Notes under the pieces: model-generated
Database searches by the model: none
Told to the model about the DNA's origin: nothing
Seen by the model: the letters and a program-made list of their open reading frames with translations, nothing else
Translations under genes and position numbers: made by a program
NCBI GenBank assembly: GCA_007922305.1
Contig: ML677385.1
Location: 6,350,336-6,414,335 of the forward strand
Source: Dermatemys mawii
Lineage: Eukaryota; Chordata; Testudines; Dermatemydidae
Length of the DNA stretch: 64,000 nt
Direction: 5' to 3'
Shown here: positions 1 to 11,968 of the stretch, one piece after another
Position numbering within the stretch: position 1 is the stretch's first letter
Layout: every line of letters starts with the position of its first letter

Positions 1-589
1 TGACTGAAATGGGAGCTGTGTCCAGAGAACAAAGGGCCTTTGATTATCATTGCTTTCAAAGCCTTAAAAGTAGTCTGATTAGCAAAGTCAATAAATAGAT
101 GTCAATACAATGCATTATAAAGGCACATTGTTATTTTCAAAGTAAATGTCCTTCCTTGAGGCAAACAGTGATTGTCGGTGCTGGAAAGAACAGAAGAGGA
201 AAGGGTGTGTTATTTGGGAGAAACTGGTGATTCAGACCAGATCTTATCTTGATGTAGACAAAACAGTTTATCTGTCACCAAGATTATTTCATAGCAGACA
301 ACTGCTGTTTGAAGTAAACAAAATGGACCCATTTGGGCATCAGGCTGTTGAAATGTTAATGTTTTCATTATTTCCAGAACGCATAAGGAGTTTCAATGAA
401 AATAAAACAAGACTGAAGCCCGAAAAAAGCCCAGTTCCAGGATGGGCTTACTTCTGAGATGAGTGCCCTTGGCTAAAATACAGTAATCTTCTCTTTCCAG
501 GTATATAAATAGATATATAAATTCAGTGGAGTTTTGAGGGGGCAAATTGCTTTTTAACAAGGTTATGGTGTTTTGCAGCACAACATTTG
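1..589. other. AT-rich non-coding DNA, possible conserved element at left edge
   Basis: No gene is visible. The first 135 bases are AT-rich, not low-complexity, and carry homeodomain/TCF-like words such as GATTATCATTGC and CTTTGATTATC. That texture is common in vertebrate conserved non-coding elements. A 103-codon open frame at 146-457 has no recognisable domain and looks like chance. Conservation cannot be judged from one sequence. Confidence 0.25.
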
Positions 590-690
590 CAATATTATTA
601 CTGATACTTCAGAAACACCCAAAGTGTGTTAGGCACTGCTGCCATAGTGCAAAGATCGTCCCTGCCCAATAGTTATTATTTAATCACCAA
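590..690. repeat. Old SINE-like fragment ('GCACTG..GTCCCTGCCC' family)
   Basis: The segment contains GTGTTAGGCACTG, then a diverged spacer, then GTCCCTGCCCAATAG. This matches the layout of a short interspersed repeat seen again at 31095-31200, 31531-31640, 34121-34200, 61440-61520 and 62205-62320. Those copies share 'GTGC(C/T)(A/G)AGCAC', 'TTTGTACA' and 'TGTATTAC' blocks. I cannot name the family with certainty. It is strongly diverged here. Confidence 0.35.
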
Positions 691-960
691 AAAGGGGGGG
701 CTATTTTATTACTTAACTTAATTCTTCACCATTTTTGTCACTATTCACTCAAACCCCAAAAGTGATTCAGCATCTCAGTCAGTTTCTGAGAGTAAACATG
801 TAAGAAATACTTTTAAAATACACAGTGAAGACTCCTCCAGTGCCAGACCTCTCTGAAGAAGAAATAAACCTGTCAAATAAATTTACGTATCAGGTATTTG
901 CTTAACCCCACGACACCAGGAGAGTTGATTTCCTGGTACCAGCCTTAATATGTAGAATCT

Positions 961-1168
961 TAGGCCTGGGCTACACTAGGGTGGGTTTGAATTAAGAGAT
1001 CTTAGTTCGACTTACCTGGCCATCTTCAGGGCAGCGAGTTGACTGCGACAGCTTCCCTGTCGATTCTGCTTACTCCTCTTGAGAAGCTGGAGATGAGACA
1101 CGATAAATCGATCCCAGGTACACTGAACACTATCCCCTGATCTGGCGGGTAGTATAGCCGTACCCTCA
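961..1168. mobile_element. Fold-back MITE with GGCCTGGGCTACACTA end
   Basis: The left end TAGGCCTGGGCTACACTA is matched in inverted form by the right end TAGTATAGCCGTACCCT near 1150-1166. The interior contains ATAAATCGATCCCAGG, the reverse complement of the same block in the copy at 63782-64000, so the two copies lie in opposite orientation. It has no coding capacity. The superfamily (Harbinger-like or other) is not resolved because I see no clean target duplication. Confidence 0.6.
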
Positions 1169-3060
1169 GAGTTACTCCATAGCACTCAGAGTCTGCACAC
1201 CCTAGCCCCAGTGCCACAGATTTAATGATGTATCTCAGATAACTTCAAGGCAACAGCTACAGATTCCAGGTATTCATTTTAACAGTGCATTTTACACATA
1301 TGTCTGGGAGCTGGCATGATACACAAGACCTGTGAAAAGAAAAGTTCACAATAATGCTATTGTAACCAGGTCCAAATCAGTGCTTCACTAACATATATTT
1401 CAGACTGTCTTCTGAAGTGAGAAGTGGGAACTGGGGATGCAGTTAAGGTTTTCTTGATACTATGGAGTTAAAAAAGGAACGTTCACATGTGGCTCATAGA
1501 GATGGGAGCATTAGGAACACATACAATGGATGAAGTTTCTTACTTACCATGACCTCAGTTTTGCAACACTGTTGACTGATCAAATACAAATATCTAAATA
1601 AAAAACAAATGTAATTAAAATCAGATTTATTTACAAACTAGGGATGGGCATTAAATGACTTAGAATATGATTATGTAGTATCAATGTAGGAAACTCGTGA
1701 ATAGTGTACCGTAATCCATTAAAGGAGGAAGGTGGGTTCCTTGTTTATTAAATATGCTAATTTCTTTTAAAGACATCTTGTTGCTTGATTAGTAATAATA
1801 CAGTAATATCTTATACCATATCTTTCAGCCAAACATGCATTATAAATAGGCTTGGAAGGATTACATTTTTACTGGTAAACGTTAATAAACATCTATTTCA
1901 CCGCACACACATATAAACCAACAAAAAATATTTCAATCGATAATGATCAAAAATTAGAGATGGGCAAAAATAAGAATAATGTTGCTTATCAGAGTTTGAA
2001 GTAAGGACGTTTACTTTGTATCTTTTGACATGTGATATTGACAATGTGTGTTTTAATGGTTATAAAGCTTTAACTTTTTAAATCTCAAAGCTACTGTCAT
2101 TAAATAATTACTGTCTGACCTCCTGCATAATTTCTCACAATTATGAAAATGTAAATCAATAAAAATTTTAAGAAATGCATATTGTGCAACTGTGAAAATT
2201 TAAATTGATAAAAATGTAAACAATGCTTACAAATAAACAGCAATATTATCTGTCAAAATTATGAAAACGTAAACTTGAATTCTGTCAAGCCTATTTATAA
2301 CGTATAGTCCTGCTAATCTCCTTTCATGCAAATTTTGGGCAGAATGAGAACATAAACATTTAAAAACCCCCACAGGGCTTTGGAAATCCAACCTACCAGC
2401 CCTTTCAGGGGAGAGATTTGCTGATGAATGGAAGAGGCAGGGGTTTGGTCCTCTAATAGTGCATGCACCCTCAGCTCCAAAGGGAAATGTATGGATTTTG
2501 AGTATTTGAATATGAGGCCTGCAAAGCCACACGCTGCCAGAGGCCTTCTTGCCTCTGCAGGGCAGCTCATCATTAGGACCCCACTTTGCCATTGTCCTCC
2601 TCTGGCTGTCTCTCACTATAGAAATGCACCATTTCCTGCCTGTACTGCCAGGAATGAACTGGTGCAAATTGCACTGGTTCAGTGCTTATTTCTGTTCTGC
2701 ATGAGGAGCTGTGAATGTGCTATGCAGGGCAGGAGTTACACCCTTTGCAGCTGCCCTGGTAGAGGGTCACTGGCCACGCTGCAGCACTGGCTCTGAGCCT
2801 GGAGGCCTGCTATGATGAAGGGAGGCTACCAGGTTTGGGGCCTTGATTTCATTCTTTTAATTCATCTCTTTAGTCATTCCTTTAATTGCAAAGGTGTGTT
2901 TTCAAGTTTTTGGTTTGGTTTGCAGCTGAACCAATTGCCTTTCTGGTGATTCCTTCTAAGCAAAACGAGAGGAGTGAGCCAGGCCAAGGTTTGGAGGGAG
3001 TGCTGCCTTCCAGCCCACATGTAATGCAGGGAGAATTTGGGATGACAAATGGGTGGTAGC
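1169..3060. other. Non-coding, no feature recognised
   Basis: The stretch is AT-rich, especially 1560-2300, with many short A/T runs and stop codons in all frames. Frames of 122-146 codons at 2227-2796 overlap on opposite strands and show no domain. I see no repeat that I can delimit. Confidence 0.5.
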
Positions 3061-5164
3061 ACACCTGGGGAGGTAAGTGGACCTACGTGGGCTAATAGGA
3101 AGGAGGGGCGGGGAAGGAGGAAGCTTTTAATTTAGCTGCAAAATAAACACCAGCAAATCAAACACAATTATAAGAACTACTGACTAAAAGAGCAAAATGA
3201 ATGAAACCAGGCCCCTTCCCTCCTTGACCTCTGCTACCCAAAAGGAGTAGTGCTCCTTATTATGTATCCCAGACCTGCAGTGGCTCACGGGCCAGATCAG
3301 TGGTTCTTCATCAGAGTATCTGCACTAAAAGCGTGAGGTAGAGGGGTGTAGCCTCTATCCCTCACAGCACATACCTGGCTTCTGGTACAGGATAGAACCA
3401 GTCAAAGCATCCATTGGAAAAAAACCACAGACGTGAACAAGTGCAAATAAGGGCGACTGAACCAGACACTATGCACGTGCTCAAGGGAGCTTTGCCAAGC
3501 ATTATGGGATAGATGCAACAATTCACAGGCCTACAGTGTTGGCAGGGAGAGCTGTGAGTGGCCATGCTGTACTGTGGTTACTTGAAACAGAATGGCTAGT
3601 GCAGATACACTACACTGACAGACTTGCACCAGTTTAATCAGATTGTCACGCTATTATGCTGGTGCAATTCTTTCGCAGATACACCTTGTGTGACAACTGG
3701 TGGCAATTGTTAGTGGTTTGTTTAATCAGGCTTTTACAGAGAATTCTAGGACGTTCCTCTTTCTGGACTATATTAAGGAACACACAACAGTTTAAGGGTG
3801 GAGGTTAGAGGACACAAGAAGTTGTGAAAGAATAGAAAGCTGGAGCCATCGAGTAAGTAAGACGATTTGGCAGCATTTCAGAAAATGGGGTGGTCTAGTA
3901 AGGGAGTACAGGAAATTGTCTGAGCTAGATTAAACATTTTCTAAAACCTTCTGGGTGCTTGAGATTTGACTTGAAAGTTGGCAAAGTTAAATAAAACAAA
4001 AGTTAACACATTCCCCTCAATTTACTTTGTTATAGAATGCGTATAAAGTCATCTATGTTTCTTTATTTTGAATGTATCCTTTAATATGAAGATATGAAGA
4101 TATGCACAGTAAAATCCAGGTCTAGTTCACATCTCGGCTGCAGGCCACAAAAGCTTTTGTACACATTTCAAAAATATATAACTTTTAGGCATAACAGTGG
4201 ATTTGTTTCTAATGGAGCTTGGTTTTAGAAACATCTCAGTGGGTCTGTGGCTAGCTGCTGTATTACTCCTGCACAAAATCCACGTGAGAGCTACAAATGA
4301 TGAGTAGCTGGCACAGACTTGATGGCTGTTTTCCAGTAGCTCTACTCTGGTCTGGAACCATACCACTGGGTTCCATATTCCTAGTGCCGGTTCCAAGCCC
4401 AGACAACACTGGAAAATATGGACATAAAACTTCAGTGGTTTCATCTGCTTCACCTGCTTTGGCAGTTTCATCTGTTACACATAGAAGAACTAAACTCCAA
4501 GATTCCCCAATTTTGTGATATGTAGAGGCGTCGGACTATATGATGATGATGATGGAGGAGGAGGAAGAGCGCTTGTCTACGTCTTTGGCAACCTGAGTAT
4601 CTGCAGATGGGATTGTGGAATGTTCAGTCACTAAGAGCTGTGGGAAAATGACTGAACACTGATATATACGGTATGCAGGAGACACGGTGGGATTTGAACA
4701 TTGAAAGCACAACTCTGACTCATAGCGGTTAGAATTTTTGATGGCTCCACACCTGTAATACAGCTGATGGACACATTGCAGTTGCTCTGGTTTTGTCCCT
4801 GAGGGTGCAACCTGCACAACTGGCTTGTTAGGCTTATTCTTCATGCGTAATAGCTGCCATTTTCAGGTTGAAAATAGGACGTGAGGTAGTTATTAGCACA
4901 TGTGCCACATGATGCAAGTCTTGATGCTGTAAAAGATACTTTCTGTGCCATGTTAGGTGGAGTAACTGGGATCTCACCTCAACTTCATATTGTCATCTAA
5001 GCCTCAAGGAGATGAGAATGCAAGAACTGGCCATCACAGAACTAGATATGAACTGGTGCTGGGATCACAGAGCTGAACAGAAGAGAGCATTGGGCACGGG
5101 TCACTTGCAGGATTAAACTAGTGTAAGTGGTAAATTCTCTGTAACTTTAAGTCTTTAGATCATG
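3061..5164. other. Non-coding, no feature recognised
   Basis: No gene or delimitable repeat is seen. A short ATG/GAGG purine-rich run lies at 4540-4568. Open frames of up to 114 codons at 4127-4471 and 4536-4844 have no recognisable domains and overlap other chance frames. Confidence 0.45.
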
Positions 5165-5312
5165 ATTTGAGCATTCAGTAACTCAGCCAGAGGTTAGGGG
5201 TCTATTATAGTAGTGAGTGGATGTGGTTGTGTGGCCTGCAATGTGCAGGAGGTCAGATTAGATTATTATGATGGTCCCTTCTGACCTTAAAGTCTGTGAG
5301 TCTGAGATCACA
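5165..5312 (+). repeat. Turtle-type SINE/LINE 3' tail
   Basis: The sequence GTGCAGGAGGTCAGATTAGA, followed by TTATTATGATGGTCCCTT and CTGACCTTAAAGTC, is the 3' tail shape found in turtle tRNA-derived SINEs and partner LINEs. A second, interrupted tail of the same kind is at 11139-11183. The 5' boundary of the element is not clear. Confidence 0.6.
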
Positions 5313-5789
5313 CAGTACATCTACAGAATTTGCTTCCACACATGGACTATTTTTAATGTCTACCTGGTTCTAGCACAAGAATTGCCATAAGAATACATTC
5401 TGATATCCATTGGTGACAAAATGCAACCTCGGATGACATTCTAGTTCGGAAGCCCTTGATTAAAGTCATCTGCGATGTACATATGGTTAATAGTGCTGAC
5501 CTTGCTCTGGAATTTGATCAACTCCTAATAGCAACAATGATGCTCGGTTTAATAAAGTGCCAGAGACAGAAATCAGTTGCACACAAACACTTCAGCATTG
5601 ATATGCTTCATGATTAAAGGATCGCTAGTAGTTATGCAGTAGCGATTTCCAACAAATGTTCTATAGCAGATGACTAGCTGTCCATGCCAGAGGAAGAGTG
5701 GACTTTATTTCAGGATTCTATCACAGAGATTGCTGGAGGACAGCTGGGACTAACAAGACTGAAACATCAACACTGGATTACAGATTATA

Positions 5790-7690
5790 CCATCTAACTG
5801 TGGGAGAGGGAAAAGAAGTGTGGTGCAGAATAGATGCACAGCAAGCTCAGAGTTGAGTTAGTGAAAAAATGAGAGAATGGGCAGTAGAAGATAATAAATG
5901 TTTTGAACAAGCAGCCAAGAGGGCCTGTCGAAATGATCATAATCAATGGTGAAATAGTATGGTGGAAGAAGTCTCTGAAAGACATGACCAGAAATGTGTA
6001 TTTGAGACTCTGAAGGTGCTAACTGGGCATCCCTTCTCACAGTTTCTGTCGGTTAAGGACAAAAACAAAGAACACTGCCAGGCTGTTGATGTACATTTTA
6101 AGCATTGGATGAACATTTTTGTAAATTAGTGGACAGATCCCCACCAGGATGTAAATTTACAACTTAATCCAAAAATGAATCCAGTGGAAAATAGACCAGT
6201 GACATCAGAGGAGGTGATGCTTGCAGTCAAACAGTTACAAAATGATAAAGCGCCTGGTAGTGACAAAAAGCCATCAAAATTGCTAAAGAATGGAGGCCTG
6301 AATTTAGTTCTCTGGCTTCATAGAGCTGTCTTAAAAGTATGGGGAACAGGTCACAATCCAGAAGATTGGATAAGGGACTGCATCATCCCTTTTTTAAAAA
6401 ATGGAGAGTGATCAGCTTGCTCAAATTATAGAGGCATAGTGCTGCTGTCTGTCCCAGGGAAGGTGTTTATGCTCATAACGCTGAACTGAATGAAATAGTG
6501 TCTCAACCCAAAACTGAGAGACAACCTGTGTGGTTTCCACACAGGTCGATCTACAATCCATGCTATGTACGTTCTGCAGAGATGACTAGAGCAACAAAAG
6601 GAAGCCTTTATACACTTTGCGGCCACTTTTGACACAGTGCATTGACCAGGACTTTGGAAACTGCTATGCCAGTCTGTTGTACAGAGTTTTGAGTAGTGGA
6701 GAGGAATGCTCTCACAGTATGCTTAGCTTGGTAGGGGTCAAGGGATGTTTTACAGACGGGTTCTCAGTAGAATCAGGAGTATGCCTGGGATGTGTTCTTT
6801 TACTTACATTATTTAATATTCTAATAGACTAACTGATGTCAAATCTGATTGAGGCCAAAGTAGGAGGTGTGACATTTATAATTTAAAGGATCTTGAGCAT
6901 GTGTATGGTAGTGTCTTACTTGCAGAGACTAACTACAGCTAATGCTGGAAGAGCTGTGAAAACTGCAGAATCTATGGGACTTAAGATCAATGGTGATCAA
7001 ACCAAAGCTACGCATGCCCCCTACAAAATGGAAACGAATGACTTGCCAACACTGCATGTAGCTGGCAGTGACACTGAGTGGATGAATAGTTTTATTTATC
7101 TGGGTAGTCGACTGACAGCAGGAGGTTCTATATCTGAAGAAGTCACACATCAGATTGGTCTTGTGTCAATAATATTTCAGACTCTTCAAAGGCCTCTGGG
7201 TGGCGGGATTTCTAGATGACAACTAAGATATGAGTGTTCATAAGATAAGAGAGTTCAGTGCAGTAGTGATGACAACTTTGTTATATGGAGCAGAGCAGAC
7301 ACATGGCCATTAAAAACAGCTGAGGAGAGTAAACTAAACAATGTTTACTGTCAACAGTTATGATGTAGTCTCACCATCTGTTGGGTTGATTTTGTCACAG
7401 ATGAGGAGATATTTAGATCTTGATCCTGAACAAGATGACTGAAGTGGTGGAGTCATGCCCCATGTGCAGAAGAGGTCCAAGAAAGTAGAGCACAAGGCCA
7501 AGCATAACTGAAGCCGGAAGATGCAATTTTGACAGATTTATGAAACCTAAATCCTCCCATACTGACCTGTGCCAAAAGAAGAAAATTTGCAAGGGATTGT
7601 TCGCGATGGAAGTCTGTTCTATGCACCACCATAACTAAATCACAGCCATGTGAATCTGCTGCTGCTGTACTCAGTTTTGGAGCAAAAAAT
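5790..7690 (+). mobile_element. Decayed RTE-type LINE (reverse transcriptase region)
   Basis: Broken frames on the plus strand read as the linker, reverse transcriptase and C-terminal part of an RTE-clade non-LTR retrotransposon. Recognisable blocks are 'KQLQNDKAPGSD' (6220s), 'PEDWIRDCIIPFLKNGE' (6359-6409), 'NYRGIVLLSVPGK' (6425-6465), 'CGFHTGRSTIHAM' (6530s), 'VCLGCVLLLTLFNILID' (6780s) and 'FIYLGSRLTAGGSISEEV' (7092-7145). Frameshifts and stops separate them. The 5' endonuclease part is not seen. The element cannot make active enzyme. Confidence 0.8.
6175..7350 (+). pseudogene. RTE reverse transcriptase pseudogene, catalytic aspartates lost
   Basis: The first open piece (6175-6411) gives the N-terminal RT block. 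The last (6893-7219) gives the post-catalytic 'GLKINGDQTKA' and 'FIYLGS' blocks. Between them, a frame at 6889-6927 reads DLEHVYGSVLLAE, where this clade normally has a Y-A-D-D catalytic box. The two metal-binding aspartates are absent, apparently through a short deletion. Further stops lie at 6410, 6830 and 7218. It is a dead copy, and its neighbours are other repeats. Confidence 0.75.
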
Positions 7691-7811
7691 TCTGCCACTG
7701 TTCAGACTGGGGAGGTGAGGGATTGCAGACCTGATGGTCCATCATTTCTCCCTCAACTCTGAAACAGAACCAGCCACATTACAACCACGGGGCTCACGGG
7801 TCAGCTAGACC

Positions 7812-8119
7812 ACATGTAGCAGGGCCGTCTCCAGGCACCAGTGCTCCAAGCGCATGCCTGGGGTGGCAAGCTGCGGGGCGTGGCCTGACGTTCACCATCA
7901 GGGCGGCAGTCAGGCTGTCTTCGGCGGCAGGCCTGCAGGAGGTCCGCAGCTGCTGCGGATTTGGCAGCATTTTGGCAGTGGGGACGACGAGGCCGTGGGA
8001 CCTGTGGACCTCCCCCAGAAATGCTGCCGAATCTGCTGTACACCGGACCACCCGCAGGCGTGCTGCGGAACTTCTGAGCTTGGGGCGGCAAAAACCTTAG
8101 AGCTACCCCTGACATTTAG
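7812..8119. mobile_element. hAT non-autonomous element A (292 bp) with 8-bp duplication
   Basis: The element runs 7820-8111. It starts CAGGGCCGTCTCC and ends GAGCTACCCCTG, which is imperfectly inverted. Flanks are ACATGTAG (7812-7819) and ACATTTAG (8112-8119), an 8-bp duplication with one mismatch, as expected for hAT elements. The interior is GC-rich (CGGCAGGCCTGCAGGAGG, GCGGCA blocks) and codes for nothing. The same subfamily, reversed, is at 42221-42446. Confidence 0.85.
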
Positions 8120-9937
8120 TATAACAAACTCCATTTTAGGATTTACCTGTCAATGTAACATGAAAAGTGTTTGCTAATGCAGTCAGAATTAGTGTCAGGC
8201 AGAGCATGCATTTCCTTAGTTTGACAATTCCCTGGAAACAATGAATTAAGGAAGCCACTTAAACAAGTAAATCTCACACTAGCATTTTTTGGCCTATGCT
8301 AAATATCTCTTAGTTCCTATGATGTAAGGTGTAGACTGAACACTGCTTCATTTAGCCAGCAGAATATTATTAGTTGTAACTGTATTACAGTTGATCTCTT
8401 TTGGACTGCTTTGGGAGAAGAAAGAAAGGCAGTGTGACCTTAAGAGAAATAAAATAAATGCAGGTATAAAGTAGAAAAATGCAGAGAACAGTAACAGCCT
8501 TGTAGAGGGTATATTACAGAGAAAAAACAAAACCTCTTATCACAGTTAGAGCAAAGGAGGCCATCCCACTGAAGGGAGGAGACAAGGAGGTCAGCTGACA
8601 TCCTGCAGAGAGAGAATCTAAGGCCTGGAGGAGGGAGAGTATAGCCTCAAAGAGGAGGCAGCCATAAGAGGCTGTAGCTCTTAAAGGGGTAGTTGCACCA
8701 GCTACAGCTACACTGCTTCAGAAGCAGGGGTGCTGACAGACAGTCTGAGCAAAACAAGCTAAAGAGTAGTTATGGCACAGTTACCAAGGCTGATGGCAGA
8801 CGTGAGCATGTATGTTTTTAAATAATGTGTTTTATAGATTCTTTGCTATCCACAAAGTCCCAGGGGAAACTGAGAGCCTAAAGAGCCAACTGGAGTCTGT
8901 TCAGGTCATGATGAATTATTAAACGAATGGGTTCGGTGCTCTTTTATTAGCGCAATGGGGAAAGCAAGTGTGAATTCTCTATATCTCCAATGGTGAAAGG
9001 AACATGGAAGAGAATAAAATTCCACCGTAGAACCAGAAAGAAACCTGTGACCTGCCTCTGGACAAGTAGCAGTCAATAACGTGTCAGTTCAATGAGGTGC
9101 CCAGTTCATTTTGGCAGACTGCTAGCTTCAAAGGGGCAATGCAGTTGGAGCAAGAGAAAAAGCTAAGAACACATTTCCCACTATACATAGAAGATGTAAG
9201 GCAGTCACAAATTATGAGACATTTGGGTAAGTACTTCCCGTACTAAGGGCTGCACTGATCAGCATTTGGAGGATGACACCCTCAAATCCATTGTCAGCCA
9301 TTCCCTCTCCAGAATGCTCACTACCTGCTTACAGAAGGTGATCACACTCTGACCTCCATCACAAGAGGCCTAGGGTGCTCGTGGACTCTGGGAGGAACAC
9401 TGGTCTGGCGAAGGAGAAACTCCATGAGAGGGGAAAGGGCAAAACAGAGAAAACACCGAAGGTAAAAACAGTTAGAGGAGAAGGGACAAATCAGAAAAGA
9501 AGAGTCTTTGAATAAAGACAAACGTCTTAAAGAGGATGAAAAATTCTTGAAAAGTTTGTAGGAGAGACACTGAAAATATCACGATGGAAATAAAAGTGAA
9601 GAATAGAAAGAGAAAGGGTAAAGGAAATGTATGGAGGAGAGATGGCAAGCTACTTTATTTTATAGAGGGTTTGTTTTATGCAATATTTTGATGCTATAAT
9701 TTATTGGGGGTTTGGCTGATTTTAGAATTTAAAAATATATCTGCAAATGTTGCCAGCATTGGCAGGTGAGGGGCCATGACAGAAACTGCAACTTTGAACC
9801 AATCAGGGATGCTAGAGAGCAACGTAATTTTCTTTTGGAAAAGTTGACACATGTGTATTGCACATATACAGAAGAGGCTTAGGTGAAGGAGGGGAAATGA
9901 AGCACACTATATACAACACTCTTACACCATGATTTTG
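8120..9937. other. Non-coding; possible old LTR-like debris, unresolved
   Basis: No gene is seen. 8560-8780 is purine-rich with repeated GGAGG words, and 9360-9640 is A/G-rich. The texture resembles decayed LTR or retrovirus-like sequence, but no ends, TATA-polyA pair or coding block can be assigned, so I leave it unclassified. Confidence 0.3.
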
Positions 9938-10076
9938 GTTTAATACATGGTGACCAGATGTTCCAGTTTTATAGGGACAATCCCAATTTTGGGGTCTTAT
10001 TCTTATATAGGCTCCTATTACCCCACACTCTCATCCCAATTTTTCACACTTGCTGTCTTGTCATCCTAGTTGAATA
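9938..10076. mobile_element. hAT MITE of the TAGGGTGACCAGAT family (copy 1)
   Basis: The element at 9946-10068 begins CATGGTGACCAGATG and ends TCTTGTCATCCTA, matching TAGGGTGACCAGA inverted ends with decay. The interior ATAGGGACAATCCC..TTCTTATATAGGCTCC is shared with 48619-48752. Flanks GTTTAATA (9938-9945) and GTTGAATA (10069-10076) match at 7 of 8 bases, supporting hAT-type insertion. Confidence 0.8.
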
Positions 10077-10833
10077 TGAATAAAAATTATAAGTGAAAAG
10101 TTTAAAAAAGCTGTTTCTAAGGACACTTACCCATTAATACTGCTAGCCAGACTGTGATTGCTTTGCTGTGTCTATTCACGAGTTGATGACTATTTAAGTA
10201 GAACTTTAAGTACATAGGCCATTTTGGTTTATTCTCTGTCTGGAAAATGGGACTTAATACAAAAGGTGTTAGATGAAGACAATTTTAATGATGTCTGTTT
10301 AATTTCAGGAATTCATCTTCTGATATTCAGATGACACTGTATGGGTCTCACTAAGACAATGAGCGTCCAGTGGTTGCTGAAGTGTAGAATTGTAATCTTG
10401 CATCATATTACCTGCCAGAAGTATACAGCCACAGCCATCGTGTTACTCACAAGTATTCATTATACTTCTTTCAGTGTAAGACTGCCAACCTGTCTGTAGT
10501 ACCATATAATAAAGAAATATTTTCTAAAAAACATTTATATTATTCATTTCCCAGAATATACGATGTCACAGACACTCCAGTAAATATTTTCTGGTAGGCA
10601 GTAGAGATGGTAGGAAGTAAAAATTAATACTTGCTGTATATACCTCTGAAATACCAAGAGATAGACATTACCCCGCAAATTTGGATTCACAGTGTTCAGT
10701 GCCGAAACCTACTGAAGTGAATGAAATGGTTTGTCTTGAGGGAGGCTCTCACATTTCTTTCTTCCTTCTTGAAAAAGGTGCTAAACACTTTATCTGATGG
10801 CAAGTGTCTCTTGTCCATTGATAATGTTCCCTT
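10077..10833. other. Non-coding, no feature recognised
   Basis: AT-rich sequence with no delimitable repeat or gene. A polyadenylation-like AATAAAG lies at 10509 but nothing around it suggests a transcript. Confidence 0.45.
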
Positions 10834-10905
10834 GGGTGAAATCCTGGCCCCACTGAACTCAGTGGGAATGCTGACATTGAGTTTAATGGGACTAGAATTT
10901 CACCC
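10834..10905. repeat. Short hairpin MITE (GGGTGAAATCCTGGCC ends)
   Basis: The left arm GGGTGAAATCCTGGCCCC is matched by the inverted right arm GGACTAGAATTTCACCC. Between them lie a partly palindromic CACTGAACTCAGTGGG and its diverged partner. Another copy, split by later insertions, flanks 32552-33072. It is non-coding. Confidence 0.65.
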
Positions 10906-11138
10906 CATGTTTATCATCTTATGTTCACCTGCTTTAACAGTCTTTAAAAGGCAAATCCCCTCTTAACATGCACAAATCCCAGTTAGAATGAATGAATGAT
11001 AAAGCCACACCATCATCATAACTCCCCCAGTCACATTTTTGACTTCTCATATGCCATACATTTATGACAATACTGCATGGGTCTGGCCCATGTCCAAGTT
11101 AGGTGCAAACAGCAATTATTTCAGGGAAGTCCTATGGC
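10906..11138. other. Non-coding, nothing recognised
   Basis: Short non-coding interval without visible repeat boundaries, containing a GAATGAATGAATGATAA run. Confidence 0.4.
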
Positions 11139-11183
11139 CTATGTTAGGCCAGAGCTTAGACTAGATGATCACAATGGTCCCTT
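11139..11183 (+). repeat. SINE tail fragment interrupted by an LTR-like element
   Basis: The segment reads GTTAGGCCAGAGCTTAGACT then AGATGATCACAATGGTCCCTT, the same tail as at 5230-5300. It breaks off right after GGTCCCTT, where the intact tail would continue CTGACC. The downstream sequence is the probable LTR, so this is likely its insertion point. Confidence 0.5.
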
Positions 11184-11968
11184 TGTTGGGTAGGAAAGGT
11201 TCGATTTATTAAGTGTACATAGTTGCCATTTTCGATTGGTGAAAGGACAACCTGTCCTCCATCTTGGCATCCTTTTCCTTCAACTTTTGGCGCTGATGTC
11301 GAGTTTGGTGCCAAAACAAGGAAAAGGCTTGTGCAAGGAAAAGATAGTGTCTTGTGGCAGTAGAATCTGCTTAGCAACAGAGAATGCCCTCTGAGGGGCG
11401 CTCTGTGTCTCTGGATGCTGTGGAAACAGGTCATTCCAGTGAGGCATAGAAGCCCTCCCACAGTGTACAAATCCTGCTATTAGCTAGAGCCCTGAGGGAT
11501 TAGGACTTGAGGTGAACCAGTAACATCAACCAATGTTCCCTTAACTTACCTCCACTCACCTGTTCCATCATCACCTGAGAGAGTGTTCGCATTCAGCACA
11601 CAGGACGATGAGATCAAGAATAGAAGACACCATACAGAAGATCTGCTTACCTGTCACAGAAGTTTCTGAGGTCCGGTTCCAGTTGTGTTCCTGTTCCTGC
11701 CATCTGTCCCCGAGATCCTGGTTCCCATCTGTGTTCCTGTTCACCTGTCGGGTGTCTGCAAGATATGGTATAAGTTTAGTCCTGTGTTCCCCATTGTGTA
11801 TAGGGTTTGGGGCTCTGGGGTTCACTCCCATTTACATCATTGGTGTTAACAACTGAGTTGTTATTGTATTATCTTAGTTTGTAAGGAATCCTAGCCTGTT
11901 ATTGTTACTCTTAATAAAAATATCACCTGACTGTTTGCAACCTCAGTCTGGCTTGGTCTTTAATACAC
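11184..11968 (+). mobile_element. Probable solo LTR
   Basis: The segment begins TGTTGGG and ends TTTAATACACA, giving TG..CA ends. Near the 3' end TTAATAAAAATATC is a good polyadenylation signal, followed by a CT-rich 'TCTGGCTTGGTC' block, the R/U5-like order of retroviral or gypsy LTRs. Open frames on both strands here have no domains. No internal gag/pol region and no matching second LTR is present. A short target duplication is not visible, so the right edge is uncertain. Confidence 0.45.

Noticed and set aside
146..457. 103-codon plus-strand open frame
   Set aside because: No domain, no splice or promoter context, and typical length for chance frames in this composition.
2227..2796. Opposite-strand frames of 122-146 codons
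   Set aside because: They overlap each other on both strands and translate to domain-free sequence.
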